This document shows positions 49,087-58,078 of a stretch of 64,000 nt of DNA, in pieces. This DNA is from Robertmurraya andreesenii (GTDB lineage: Bacteria > Bacillota > Bacilli > Bacillales > Cytobacillaceae). Position 1 is the first letter of the stretch. Every line of letters starts with the position of its first letter. Position numbers and translations under genes: made by a program. The notes under the pieces were generated by a model. It was not told where the DNA came from, ran no database searches, and saw nothing but the letters and a program-made list of their open reading frames with translations. The stretch lies in NCBI RefSeq assembly GCF_030813005.1, contig NZ_JAUSTU010000007.1:62001-126000 (forward strand), given 5' to 3'.

Positions 49087-49182
49087 ATGGCAAAGAACAA
49101 AGGTGGCACAAAGCAAAAGGGAAAAAGCAGCCCAAAGAATAAAACATCCAGTTCAGCAAATGGTTCAAATGGATATCATTAA
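49087..49182 (+). CDS. Very small basic protein, unrecognised
   Basis: A 31-residue ORF, MAKNKGGTKQKGKSSPKNKT followed by a Ser/Asn/Gly tail, with about a quarter lysine. AAAGGAGG lies nine bases upstream and a terminator follows. Composition resembles small acid-soluble spore proteins; I cannot name the family. It comes just after yfkH. Confidence 0.55.
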   Translation: MAKNKGGTKQKGKSSPKNKTSSSANGSNGYH

Positions 49183-49232
49183 AAGGCTCATTTTTACAAA
49201 CATAGTTGCAGTCTAATAGCAGCATGAAATAA

Positions 49233-49255
49233 AGGCTGAGCGCGCTGCTCAGCCT
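49233..49255. terminator. Bidirectional terminator between the small gene and zosA
   Basis: AGGCTGAGC and GCTCAGCCT flank a short GCGCT loop. It lies at the end of the convergent P-type ATPase gene. Confidence 0.75.
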
Positions 49256-51167
49256 ATTTCAATAGCCTTAGTCCGTTTAAGATAACCAAAATCGTGCTTC
49301 CCTCATGACCAATGACTCCAAATGGCAGGTCAATAAACTGAAAGAAATTGGAGACAATTAACACCATAATAACACTGATTGAAAAAATCACATTTTGCTT
49401 AATAATTCGATTCATCCGATCTGATAGCTTGATAGCTTCCGCAATACGAGGTAAGTCATTCTTCATTAAGACAATATCAGCTGTTTCTAGTGCCACCCCT
49501 GATCCATCGCCCATTGCGATCCCAACATTCGCTGTTGCAAGTGCGGGGGCATCATTAACCCCATCTCCAACCATTGCGACTTGGCTGAATTTTTCTTTCA
49601 GCTTTTTCAATTCCTCGACCTTTCGTTCTGGGAGGCATTCCGCTACATAAGCATCCACATGACTCTCTGTGGCAATAGCTTGGGCAGTGCTTTCACTATC
49701 CCCTGTTAGCATGATGGTGTAGATGCCACGTTTCTTAAGAATATCAATGGCCTTCTTTGTTTCTTCCCTGACCACGTCCTTCAAAGCTATGACTCCAACA
49801 ACCTCATCATTTTTTTGGATATAGACCACAGTCTTGCCTTCGTTTGCGAGTTTTTTTGCGGCTCCATTTAAGAAGGCTTCAGCTTCTGATCTCCCCACAA
49901 AATCAGCCTTGCCAATTTTCCAAATATCATGATGGTAGTGCGCTTTCACTCCAAAGCCTGCAATATCTTCAATGCTTTCTGGCTGGATGAGTGGTCTATC
50001 TAGGCTTTCTTTTGTGTATTTTACGATGGCTACAGCTAATGGATGATTGGAATGGCTCTCAATGGAAGCGGTTGTTAACAATACATCCTCTACTGATAAG
50101 TGATCCTTAACTAGTACATCTGTTACCTCAGGTTTCCCCTTCGTCAATGTCCCCGTTTTATCAAAGGCAATGGCTCTTAGGTGACTTAAATTTTCTAAGT
50201 GTACCCCGCCTTTAAAAAGAATCCCATGTCTTGCGCCGTTTGAGATGGCGGAAAGAGACGCAGGCATAATGGAGGCGACCAAAGCACAAGGAGAGGCAAC
50301 AACAAGCAAAATCATGGCTCGGTAGAAGGTTTCTGTCCAACTCCAGCCTAAAAGAAAATGTGGCAAAAACATCATTAGAACGACAACAGCTAATACAATC
50401 TTTACGTATGTTCCTTCAAACTTCTCAATAAATAGCTGTGAAGGTGATTTTTCACTTTGAGCAGATTGGACAAGCTGGATGATTTTTTGAAACAGGGTGT
50501 CCGTGCTCGGTTTTGTTATTTCCACAGTGATCGAGCCATTAAGGTTGACCGTCCCTGCAAAAACCTCCTCATCCAGCCCTTTTGAAACAGGGATGGATTC
50601 ACCTGTAATAGCCGCTTCATCCAAATGAGTTTGCCCTTTGACAATTCGTCCATCAGAGGGAATACGTTCCCCGGGCTTAACAAGGATTAAATCGCCGATT
50701 CTTAAATTCGAAACAGGGACGATTTTTTCCACTCCATCTGTTATCACTAATGCCTCCTCTGGCTGCAGCTCCATGAGGCTTGAAATTTCCTTCCGGCTTT
50801 TGTTCATCGTATAAGTCTCTAATGCACCACTCATGGAAAAGATGAAGATTAAGATCGCGCCCTCGGTCCAATAACCGATGACTGCAGAGCCTATGGCGGC
50901 AAACACCATGAGCATTTCGACATTGAGCTCTTTGTTGGCAATCGTGTCTTCAATTCCTTCCTTTGCCTTTGCAAATCCCCCAATCACAAAAGCAAACAGA
51001 AAAGAGATGACGGAAGCAGTTGAGAAGCCCCCCTTTTCTAAGAGCCAGCCAATTCCGATCAGGACCCCACTCGTAATAGCGGCGATTAATTCTCCATGAA
51101 TCTTCACTTTGTCCATGAGACTTTCTTCTGAGGCTTGTGTATTTGCTGTTCCAATTCCTAATTCCAT
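49254..51167 (-). CDS. zosA: P1B-type metal-transporting ATPase (ZosA-like)
   Basis: A 637-residue P1B ATPase: metal-site SPC in TM6 (VASPCALVAS), phosphorylated Asp in AFDKTGTLTKG, TGES actuator loop, HP motif (SNHPLA), and GDGVND hinge. There is no N-terminal metal-binding CxxC domain. Length and SPC context match B. subtilis ZosA, a PerR-controlled Zn(II) uptake ATPase. Other P1B substrates (Cd, Zn, Co) are not excluded. It lies within the yfk gene block. Confidence 0.75.
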   Translation of the reverse strand: MELGIGTANTQASEESLMDKVKIHGELIAAITSGVLIGIGWLLEKGGFSTASVISFLFAFVIGGFAKAKEGIEDTIANKELNVEMLMVFAAIGSAVIGYWTEGAILIFIFSMSGALETYTMNKSRKEISSLMELQPEEALVITDGVEKIVPVSNLRIGDLILVKPGERIPSDGRIVKGQTHLDEAAITGESIPVSKGLDEEVFAGTVNLNGSITVEITKPSTDTLFQKIIQLVQSAQSEKSPSQLFIEKFEGTYVKIVLAVVVLMMFLPHFLLGWSWTETFYRAMILLVVASPCALVASIMPASLSAISNGARHGILFKGGVHLENLSHLRAIAFDKTGTLTKGKPEVTDVLVKDHLSVEDVLLTTASIESHSNHPLAVAIVKYTKESLDRPLIQPESIEDIAGFGVKAHYHHDIWKIGKADFVGRSEAEAFLNGAAKKLANEGKTVVYIQKNDEVVGVIALKDVVREETKKAIDILKKRGIYTIMLTGDSESTAQAIATESHVDAYVAECLPERKVEELKKLKEKFSQVAMVGDGVNDAPALATANVGIAMGDGSGVALETADIVLMKNDLPRIAEAIKLSDRMNRIIKQNVIFSISVIMVLIVSNFFQFIDLPFGVIGHEGSTILVILNGLRLLK

Positions 51168-51240
51168 TATTTGTATTCCCCTTTCTGTAATAGTTTCAAT
51201 TAATTGCTCTAATTGAGAAAAATAATCAGCATCATTACCC

Positions 51241-51278
51241 TAAAAAAACACGAAAGCTGCCATCCTTAGGATGACAGC
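51241..51278 (-). terminator. Terminator between yfkF and zosA
   Basis: GCTGCCATCC and GGATGACAGC pair with one mismatch around TTA. The minus-strand tail is TTTCGTGTTTTTTT. Confidence 0.7.
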
Positions 51279-51352
51279 GGAAAAGCCGAAAAGATTAGTA
51301 AATTAAATTTATTATAATTATATCACTAATGTCACAAGATAGGAAGGTTTTT

Positions 51353-52519
51353 TTAGGAAGTTGCTTCAGTCTCTTTCTTTGACTTAAATAGGATGAGCCC
51401 GACAAAAATACAAAGCAGCATGATTGAAATAAAATAAAAGAAGCTGATTCCTTTTAAATACTGTATCGTTAACCCACCGATAAAGGGTCCTGAAATACTA
51501 CCGAAGCTAAATAGAACACTGCACATAATATTTCCAGCCGGCAAAAGCTGTCTAGGTAGAAGATCCGCCATATAGGAAATCCCTAGGGAATAGGTTGAAC
51601 CAACCAGCATTCCTGCCACAAAGAAGCAGATGAAAAGTGCGGTTCCCGAGTTTTCTAGAATTCCAGCAAGGATAAATGTAATAAATCCCCCGAGCATGAT
51701 GACTGGTAAGACCCGCTGTCTTCCGTAGCGATCGCTCAATAAGCCAAGGGGCATTTGAAAGACGATGCTCCCGAGCGCAAACGCAGGCAAAATAATGGAG
51801 ACCGCCTTCACATCGATCCCGATTCTTAAAGCATAGACAGGAAAATTTCCGTTTAATGTTGCCTCCAAAAAACCATAGCCAAAAGGCGGGAGAAAGGCAA
51901 CCCATGCGTATTTCCAGACCTGCCCGAATCGTTTAAATGAGCTGAGCAAGGATGACGCACTTTTTGCATCAGGGTCCGGGAATTCATTCCGTATGAAAAA
52001 GATTGTGACCCAAGCAGCTAGGCTCAAAGCTGAAGAGATAATAAAAGGTAAGGATTCATGAACCTCTAATAATCGGGTCATTAATGGACCAATCGCAAAC
52101 CCAAAGCTGAAAAATAATCCATATAAGGCGATGTTGCGTCCCCGGTTGCCTGTTGTGGAGAAGGAGGTAATCCAGGTTTGCGTTCCGAAATGGAGCATAT
52201 TATCTCCAATCCCAATCAATAAGCGTAAAATGAACCAAAACCACAAGGATTTCCATACTGGAAATAGAGCAAGGGAGGCTATAACGATAAGTCCTCCGAA
52301 GATAATCGTTGGCTTAAAGCCAAATTTTTGTAGCGGTTTTTCCATAAAAGGGGAAATTAACAATATTCCAATATATATTCCGGTTGCGTGTAGTCCGTTA
52401 ATGGATGAGGATAAGCCATCCTGTTCGAAGATGATGGCAATGAGAGGCATAAGCATGCCTTGGGAAAATCCAGATATCGCCACGATCCCAACAAGGACCC
52501 ATAGTTTCATGTTCTTCAT
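51353..52519 (-). CDS. yfkF: MFS transporter (YfkF-like)
   Basis: A 388-residue, 12-TM major-facilitator protein with LLSDRYGRQR (motif A-like) in the second half and LRLLIGIGDNMLHFGTQTW in the first. I chose ATG 52519, eight bases after GGAG; the longer frame adds 28 residues without a ribosome-binding site. Placement between zosA and yfkD in a yfk-ordered block suggests YfkF, a putative exporter. The substrate is unknown. Confidence 0.78.
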   Translation of the reverse strand: MKNMKLWVLVGIVAISGFSQGMLMPLIAIIFEQDGLSSSINGLHATGIYIGILLISPFMEKPLQKFGFKPTIIFGGLIVIASLALFPVWKSLWFWFILRLLIGIGDNMLHFGTQTWITSFSTTGNRGRNIALYGLFFSFGFAIGPLMTRLLEVHESLPFIISSALSLAAWVTIFFIRNEFPDPDAKSASSLLSSFKRFGQVWKYAWVAFLPPFGYGFLEATLNGNFPVYALRIGIDVKAVSIILPAFALGSIVFQMPLGLLSDRYGRQRVLPVIMLGGFITFILAGILENSGTALFICFFVAGMLVGSTYSLGISYMADLLPRQLLPAGNIMCSVLFSFGSISGPFIGGLTIQYLKGISFFYFISIMLLCIFVGLILFKSKKETEATS

Positions 52520-52749
52520 TATGTAAGCTCCATCGTGTATTGTGATGGCTGAATAAGCCATTCTCCTTGATGTTAACCGAGATATCGGGTATCTGGCAAC
52601 CATTTTTATGGTAGTTGAGGATTGGCTTATGCTTGTCCTGGGCTAAATGGCTTTTCTAATTTGTTAGCTTCAAAAAATGGATAAGATGTCAAAGCTCTGA
52701 AAAAACTATAGGTATCCTAGGGAAAATATTGAAAGGAGTTCCGCTTCTT

Positions 52750-53553
52750 ATGAAGAAAAAAAGGTTTATGTTAGTAATTGGATTTCTTTTAATTATACAA
52801 TGCCTCGTTGTCCCATCCGCTTTGGGAGCTAAAAAAGAGGAAGGTGTCAAAATTCCACAAGGGGTCCTGAACATTACAAAGGAGAATACATATCCGAATC
52901 CGACGCAGGATCTCCCTACCTTGCAGCCAAGTGAGCTGACACAAGAGCTGCTTCATTCATCGAAAATTAAGATTGAGAATCCCAATTTGATTCGCATGCT
53001 TAATGAAACAAACGTTAACAGCACTCCCTTTGCATTTGGCTATCGGGCGGTCATTTATTTGGGGCAATGGCCGCTCAATTATGAATCGACGGAGACAGCA
53101 CCGAATTGGGAATATCAGAAAATCAACACGAATTATTTTGATAATCGGGGTGGGAATGCGAACTATCAAATTCACTATGTCCAGGAAGCACAAAAGGTAG
53201 TAAAAGGTGGCCTAACTGCCAAAATCCCAGAAGCGGAAGATGTCAAGAAGATGATGCTTTTGAAGGCAGCGGAAAAATCAGGCTTGCCACTTGCATTTGA
53301 GACGGTGATCGGTGCAGGAACGAAAAAGGATCATGTCTACAATATCCCTCCGAAGAGACTTGGATATTTGTATGGATATGCGCCAGCCGTGAACGAAAAG
53401 GGAAAGGTTACGTATGGAGAAGTCTATTTAATGCTTAAGGGAAATAAGAAAATGATTATTGTCAAAAATGTCACCTCTCAGGGAATCGGCGCTTGGATTC
53501 CATTGCAGGATTATATCGCCTTTGGATTTGTCGCATCAGAGCGGCCAAGGTAG
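52750..53553 (+). CDS. yfkD: YfkD-like exported protein
   Basis: A 267-residue secreted or surface protein with a signal peptide (SPase I site near ALGA) and no other TM. The conserved stretch NSTPFAFGYRAVIYLGQWPL is typical of YfkD. The function is unknown; in B. subtilis yfkD is under stress or sporulation control. ATG 52750 follows AAAGGAG at a slightly long spacing. It converges on yfkAB across a strong terminator. Confidence 0.85.
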   Translation: MKKKRFMLVIGFLLIIQCLVVPSALGAKKEEGVKIPQGVLNITKENTYPNPTQDLPTLQPSELTQELLHSSKIKIENPNLIRMLNETNVNSTPFAFGYRAVIYLGQWPLNYESTETAPNWEYQKINTNYFDNRGGNANYQIHYVQEAQKVVKGGLTAKIPEAEDVKKMMLLKAAEKSGLPLAFETVIGAGTKKDHVYNIPPKRLGYLYGYAPAVNEKGKVTYGEVYLMLKGNKKMIIVKNVTSQGIGAWIPLQDYIAFGFVASERPR

Positions 53554-53555
53554 AA

Positions 53556-53586
53556 GAGAACCGTCGGATTGGTCCGACGGTTCTTC
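53556..53586. terminator. Bidirectional terminator between yfkD and yfkAB
   Basis: GAACCGTCGGA and TCCGACGGTTC form an 11-bp perfect stem with TTGG loop, flanked by GAAGA/TCTTC. Confidence 0.85.
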
Positions 53587-53607
53587 ATTTGAGTACACAA
53601 ACAAATC

Positions 53608-54720
53608 TTAGAGGGAGATTTTTGCTTTCCTTTGGAGGAAATTCAAGCTCTGGTAATAGCTATTTTTCACCAAAACATTGGGTCCGAGACAACGAACCTC
53701 TGGACAATGACAATTTAAGCTTTTTGCCAGCTCGGACTGCATCCACTTGGAATAAGCATCAGCAAGAGAATCCGTTTGAATATTGCCAAGCGGTGGGGTA
53801 TCACCGAAATCGGTCACAATGACATCTCCAGAAAAAATATTCACATTTAAGCGTGAGCGTCCATCTGGATCGTTTCGTACCGTTACATTTTTACTCTGAT
53901 ATAATCTTTGCAAAAGGGCTAAGTCCTCTTCATTGTCGCTGCAAGGATAAAAGGGGAGGGTCCCGAATAGCATCCATGTATCTTCATCACGAATATCTAA
54001 CAAATGATGAATTGCCCTACGAATTTCATCTAGGCTTAATACGTCAAGATTAGCAGCAAATGCGGAAGGGTACATCGGGTGCACCTCATGACGGCTGCAC
54101 TTCATCTCCTCGACAATTTGATGGTGAATATGTTCAAGATGGGGCAAGGTGCGTTTGCTTAGCATCGTTTCTGCCGAGACCATCACCCCTAATTCGGATA
54201 AGGCACGACTGTTTTCAATCATGCGCTGAAAAAGGGCAACTCGCTGATCGATCGTTGGTTTCCGCTCCATCATCGCAAATCCACCCTCAACGAAATCCTC
54301 TACCGTTCCCCAGTTATGAGAAATATGTAACACGTCTAAAAATGGAGCTATTTTTTCATAGCGTTCAAGCTCAAGAGTTAGGTTTGAGTTCAGTTGAGTA
54401 CGAATCCCTCTTGAATGGGCATACTCAAGTAAAGGGAGTACGTAGGCTTCTACCGATTTTTTTGAAAACATGGGCTCTCCGCCAGTGATGCTTAAAGACC
54501 TTAGTGTGGGAATTTCATCGAGCCTCTGAATCAGAAGATCGATTGGAAGGGCTTTTGGATCCTTATGTGTCAAAGTATAACCAACAGCACAATGCTCACA
54601 GCGCATATTGCATAAATTCGTTGTTGTAAATTCAATATTGGTTAAGGTCATGTTCCCATATTGTTCAACATCCATGTAGGCTTCCCAAGGGTCGAAACGA
54701 GGTGAGATTTTTCTGTCCAT
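53608..54720 (-). CDS. yfkAB: Radical SAM/CxCxxxxC-motif protein YfkAB
   Basis: A 370-residue radical SAM enzyme: the CxxxCxxC iron-sulfur motif is in TNLCNMRCEHCAVG near the N-terminus, GGEP follows, and a C-terminal NCHCPEVRCLGPN gives the CxCxxxxC motif of the YfkAB family. Together these mark the Bacillus YfkAB family, of unknown substrate. The start ATG at 54720 follows GGAGTT. It is the right-hand end of the yfk block. Confidence 0.88.
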   Translation of the reverse strand: MDRKISPRFDPWEAYMDVEQYGNMTLTNIEFTTTNLCNMRCEHCAVGYTLTHKDPKALPIDLLIQRLDEIPTLRSLSITGGEPMFSKKSVEAYVLPLLEYAHSRGIRTQLNSNLTLELERYEKIAPFLDVLHISHNWGTVEDFVEGGFAMMERKPTIDQRVALFQRMIENSRALSELGVMVSAETMLSKRTLPHLEHIHHQIVEEMKCSRHEVHPMYPSAFAANLDVLSLDEIRRAIHHLLDIRDEDTWMLFGTLPFYPCSDNEEDLALLQRLYQSKNVTVRNDPDGRSRLNVNIFSGDVIVTDFGDTPPLGNIQTDSLADAYSKWMQSELAKSLNCHCPEVRCLGPNVLVKNSYYQSLNFLQRKAKISL

Positions 54721-54891
54721 AGAATATAACTCCTTTAATCAAGCTAATAACAAAACCTTTGTCATTATCAGATTCTATGTCTGATCTGTCAATAAATTTC
54801 TCTTTACGATTAAGAATATTAGGTTGCGAAAAGGGGAGCTTTTTTGTACGATCAGTGAGTTAGCACGAAGGAATGAAAGGAGCGCAAAATT

Positions 54892-55077
54892 TTGGGTAGT
54901 CCAATTAAAGAAAAAGAAGACCAGGTAGTTTTTTTGAAAAAACGATTGAATATGTTTCTTGATCTATTGGATGCGATTGAGCCGGAAAATGCAGAGCTTG
55001 AGGATATTGACCGTCTCATTTCAATAATCGACGATTTAGAATCGAAATGTCGAGAATTTCAAAATCGAGAGCTATGA
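54892..55077 (+). CDS. Small acidic helical protein (SE1561-like)
   Basis: A 61-residue, mostly helical, acidic protein (ENAELEDIDRLISIIDDLES). The TTG start at 54892 is supported by AAAGGAG nine bases upstream. It resembles the short SE1561-type hypothetical proteins of Firmicutes; I have only length and composition to go on. A terminator follows within five bases of the stop. Confidence 0.65.
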   Translation: MGSPIKEKEDQVVFLKKRLNMFLDLLDAIEPENAELEDIDRLISIIDDLESKCREFQNREL

Positions 55078-55080
55078 GGA

Positions 55081-55104
55081 AAGGGCCCAATGGGCTCTTT
55101 TTCT
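55081..55104 (+). terminator. Terminator after the small acidic protein gene
   Basis: AAAGGGCCC pairs with GGGCTCTTT (one G-T pair) around AAT, followed by TTTC. Confidence 0.75.
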
Positions 55105-55163
55105 ATGAGGTAGATACCTTTTAATCAAAGGGAGATAGGAGTATAATAAGATTCGAGAAATTA

Positions 55164-55229
55164 TGTGAATTTCACATTTCGCACGGATTGTGGTTCTGGA
55201 ATGTCCTTAGTACCGGCCATTCCGTTTCA
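55164..55229. promoter_or_regulatory. Inverted repeats upstream of the fumarase gene
   Basis: TGTGAATTTCACA (55164-55176) is a near-perfect 13-bp palindrome, reminiscent of Fnr/Rex-type half-sites but with wrong centre length. Downstream, GGAATG and CATTCC (about 55198-55229) form a further stem. A TATAAT at 55142-55147 may be a -10. The remaining leader to 55405 shows only a smaller GCGT/ACGC hairpin. Confidence 0.35.
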
Positions 55230-55405
55230 TACTAGGCGTGCGATACGCATAGGGTGAGCAGCACTTTTCTCCGTTGTTTCTAAAGATAGACTACATGAAC
55301 AACTGCTTTGTTTAATTATTTTTATTCCAATGCAACAATGTTTGAGAAAAGAGCTTCACAAATAAAAGATAAAGCGTTTTCAACAAAGGGGAAAGGGGAA
55401 CTACC

Positions 55406-56953
55406 ATGAATTTAGAAAAATTTCAAGAGAGCATGTACAAGCTTATTGTAGAAACCTCGACTAATTTACCAAAGGATGTTCGGCGTGCAGTAAAGGCTGC
55501 AAAGGAAAACGAAAGCGCTGGTACTCGCGCTGCTATGAGCTTAGCGACGATCACCAATAATATCCAAATGGCCGATGAAAATGTTTCTCCAATTTGTCAG
55601 GACACGGGGCTGCCAACCTTCAAGATTAAGACACCTGTAGGAGTGAACCAAATTGAACTAAAAAAAGCGATTCAAAAGGCAATCGCATTAGCTACAAAGG
55701 ATGGAAAGCTACGTCCCAACTCTGTTGATTCGTTAACTGGGGAAAACAGTGGGGATAACTTAGGGGCTGGAGTTCCGGTTGTGAAGTTCGAGCAATGGGA
55801 GAAAGATGATATTGATGTTCGTCTCATTTTAAAAGGAGGCGGCTGTGAAAATAAAAATATCCAATATAGCTTGCCTTGTGAGTTAGAGGGGCTTGGTCGA
55901 GCAGGTCGCGATCTTGATGGAATCCGAAAATGTATCATGCACTCTGTCTACCAGGCACAGGGACAAGGCTGTAGTGCAGGGTTTATCGGTGTTGGGATTG
56001 GCGGTGACCGTTCTTCAGGGTATGATTTGGCGAAGGAACAGCTCTTCCGTTCCAACGATGATGTGAATCCTCATGAAGACCTTCGCAAGCTTGAGGAATA
56101 TGTAATGGAAAATGCGAACAAGCTTGGGATTGGAACAATGGGATTTGGCGGAGAAACCACTCTCCTTGGCTGTAAAATTGGTGTCATGAACCGTATTCCG
56201 GCGAGCTTCTTTGTATCGGTTGCCTACAACTGCTGGGCCTTCCGTCGTCTCGGTGTGAAGGTCAATGCAGAAACGGGAGAAATAAATGAATGGCTTTATC
56301 AGGATGGAGATAAGATTAGCTTTGCGGAAGAGACAGCCAGAGAGCAAGCAGCTGCTACATCTGAGAGTGAGCCAAAGGTTGTCACTCTGAAAGCCCCTAT
56401 TTCTGAAGAGCAAATCCGTGAGCTCAAGGTAGGAGACGTAGTTCGCATTGATGGCAGAATGTTTACGGGCCGTGATGCGATTCATAAGTACCTATCAGAA
56501 AATGATGCTCCGGTTGATTTGAATGGCCAAATTATCTATCACTGTGGACCAGTGATGTTAAAGGATGATGAAGGCAACTGGCATGTGAAGGCGGCAGGAC
56601 CAACAACAAGTATTCGTGAGGAGCCTTATCAAGGGGATATCATGAAGAAATTTGGCATCCGTGCTGTGATCGGTAAAGGTGGAATGGGCCCTAAGACGCT
56701 TGCTGCCCTTAAGGAGCACGGTGGTGTTTACTTGAATGCGATCGGTGGAGCGGCCCAATATTATGCGGATTGTATCAAGTCTGTTGATGGCGTTGATTTA
56801 ATGCAATTTGGTATTCCGGAAGCGATGTGGCATCTATCGGTGGAAGGCTTCACGGCGGTTGTAACGATGGATGCGCATGGAAACAGCCTGCATGAGGATG
56901 TAGATAAATCCTCGTTAGAAAAATTAGCTCAATTTAAAGACAGAGTATTTTAA
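55406..56953 (+). CDS. fumA: Class I (iron-sulfur) fumarate hydratase
   Basis: A 515-residue one-chain class I fumarase: an N-terminal catalytic part with the cluster cysteines (ICQDTGLPTF, GGGCENKN, SAGFIGVGIGGDRSSG region, LGCKIG) and a C-terminal swivel domain starting near APISEEQIRELKVGD, with FTGRDAIHKYL. It hydrates fumarate to malate in the citric acid cycle. B. subtilis uses the unrelated class II enzyme (CitG), so this organism has the oxygen-sensitive type in addition to or instead of it. ATG 55406 follows AAAGGGG. It is monocistronic. Confidence 0.92.
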   Translation: MNLEKFQESMYKLIVETSTNLPKDVRRAVKAAKENESAGTRAAMSLATITNNIQMADENVSPICQDTGLPTFKIKTPVGVNQIELKKAIQKAIALATKDGKLRPNSVDSLTGENSGDNLGAGVPVVKFEQWEKDDIDVRLILKGGGCENKNIQYSLPCELEGLGRAGRDLDGIRKCIMHSVYQAQGQGCSAGFIGVGIGGDRSSGYDLAKEQLFRSNDDVNPHEDLRKLEEYVMENANKLGIGTMGFGGETTLLGCKIGVMNRIPASFFVSVAYNCWAFRRLGVKVNAETGEINEWLYQDGDKISFAEETAREQAAATSESEPKVVTLKAPISEEQIRELKVGDVVRIDGRMFTGRDAIHKYLSENDAPVDLNGQIIYHCGPVMLKDDEGNWHVKAAGPTTSIREEPYQGDIMKKFGIRAVIGKGGMGPKTLAALKEHGGVYLNAIGGAAQYYADCIKSVDGVDLMQFGIPEAMWHLSVEGFTAVVTMDAHGNSLHEDVDKSSLEKLAQFKDRVF

Positions 56954-56978
56954 ATCGTGGAGGTTGACTTAAATTCTG

Positions 56979-57031
56979 AACTGCATCTCTGATTGGTAGA
57001 CATTCTATCAATTGGAGATGCAGTTTTTTGA
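56979..57031 (+). terminator. Terminator after fumA
   Basis: AACTGCATCTC (56979-56989) pairs with GAGATGCAGTT (57015-57025), with an inner TTGATAG/CTATCAA-like stem, then T6. Confidence 0.85.
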
Positions 57032-57053
57032 TCTGAAATTTGGTAAAAATTAC

Positions 57054-57088
57054 TTGAATATCTCATTTGAGTTCGATTATAATCGAAC
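57054..57088 (+). promoter_or_regulatory. Promoter of the ArsR-MFS operon with palindromic operator over the -10
   Basis: -35 TTGAAT (57054-57059), 18-bp spacer, -10 TATAAT (57078-57083). The -10 sits in the centre of the perfect 18-bp palindrome GTTCGATTATAATCGAAC (57071-57088), a layout expected for an autoregulating repressor. A further half-site, GTCGAAC, is at 57113-57119. Confidence 0.7.
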
Positions 57089-57125
57089 TAATAAAATATC
57101 TAGTTAGATAGGAGTCGAACTTCAG

Positions 57126-58064
57126 ATGACTTATTCAGTCGAACTGCGCTTTCATCCCATTTATGAACTGCTAAATAGCCTCCATGTCTATGTTCATGCC
57201 AGCTTTTATAAAAAAGTAGATCTCGGTGCTAAGTGGAGAAAAGCTACGATGAAAAAGCTCAGCAAAGAGCTTGCAGAGGCTTTAGAGTCTGAGCAAATCG
57301 AGCATTTAAGCTATTTAAACTATTTAAATGATTATCTGTTCAGTCTAAAACTAGGAAATGCACCGCTTGAACAATTGTTACAAGAGCTATCCAAGTTAGA
57401 AGAAAAGGAAGTGATTAATTATTTTCTCAATCAATTGCATGTATCGGAAGAAAAGCTAAAGCCACATATAGGAACCTTTCATCAAAGTCTTCATTTAGTA
57501 AAACGTTGGAACGAAGAATACTTCCAACAAATTGCCCCTAGTATTCTCCCATCTTTAGAAATGGATTTTAAGCAAAAAAGTCAATTATTAGGGAAGGAGG
57601 AACCAAGCGATATTATAGAAAAGGCAACAAATGGCCTTCTACTAAGGGGATTTTCAGAAGTAAAAAGGGTTATTTTGTATCCTGTCTACCATGCAAGTCC
57701 AATTATTACGTTCGCTCATTTACCACAAGTGCATTTCTATGGCTATCCTGTAGATCTAATCCCATCATCAGAGGAACCTTCACCAAGCTTAATGCGAAGG
57801 GGCGTGGCTTTAACAGACAAAAACCGTCTGCAGATCCTTCGTTATTTAGTCAACAATGAACGCAGTTTTACGGATATTGTTAAGTATATTGGCCTTGCAA
57901 AAAGTACTGTGCACCACCATTTAATTAGTCTACGGGCAGCTGGGCTAGTCCAAGTGATTGTAACTCCCCATTCTTCGGATCGTTTTCGATTAAGGGAAGA
58001 GGGCTTGGAGCATATTTTTCAGGACTACCATCGCTATATATTTTCAGACAGAAATGAATCATGA
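57126..58064 (+). CDS. ArsR-family winged-helix regulator with long N-terminal domain
   Basis: A 312-residue regulator. The C-terminal 85 residues are a typical ArsR winged helix (LTDKNRLQILRYLVNNERSF, AKSTVHHHLISLRAAGLV). The first 220 residues are a long helical domain of unknown type, probably for ligand sensing or dimerisation. It is first in an operon with an MFS exporter 14 bases downstream, and the palindrome over its promoter is the likely operator. Ligand is unknown; metal-site cysteines are not evident. Confidence 0.85.
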   Translation: MTYSVELRFHPIYELLNSLHVYVHASFYKKVDLGAKWRKATMKKLSKELAEALESEQIEHLSYLNYLNDYLFSLKLGNAPLEQLLQELSKLEEKEVINYFLNQLHVSEEKLKPHIGTFHQSLHLVKRWNEEYFQQIAPSILPSLEMDFKQKSQLLGKEEPSDIIEKATNGLLLRGFSEVKRVILYPVYHASPIITFAHLPQVHFYGYPVDLIPSSEEPSPSLMRRGVALTDKNRLQILRYLVNNERSFTDIVKYIGLAKSTVHHHLISLRAAGLVQVIVTPHSSDRFRLREEGLEHIFQDYHRYIFSDRNES

Positions 58065-58078
58065 GGGGGAGGTTATGA

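Noticed and set aside
51309..51323. PerR-like box (two mismatches) between yfkF and zosA
   Set aside because: It lies upstream of a terminator hairpin relative to zosA and in very A/T-rich DNA, so the match is probably chance, though B. subtilis zosA is under PerR.
54060..54488. Plus-strand ORF of 142 codons
   Set aside because: Antisense to the radical SAM gene yfkAB, whose cysteine motifs are clear.
57071..57088. LexA box reading of GTTCGATTATAATCGAAC
   Set aside because: The half-sites are in the opposite order (GTTC-GAAC) to the SOS box and the centre is the -10 of a regulator gene; autoregulation is the better explanation.
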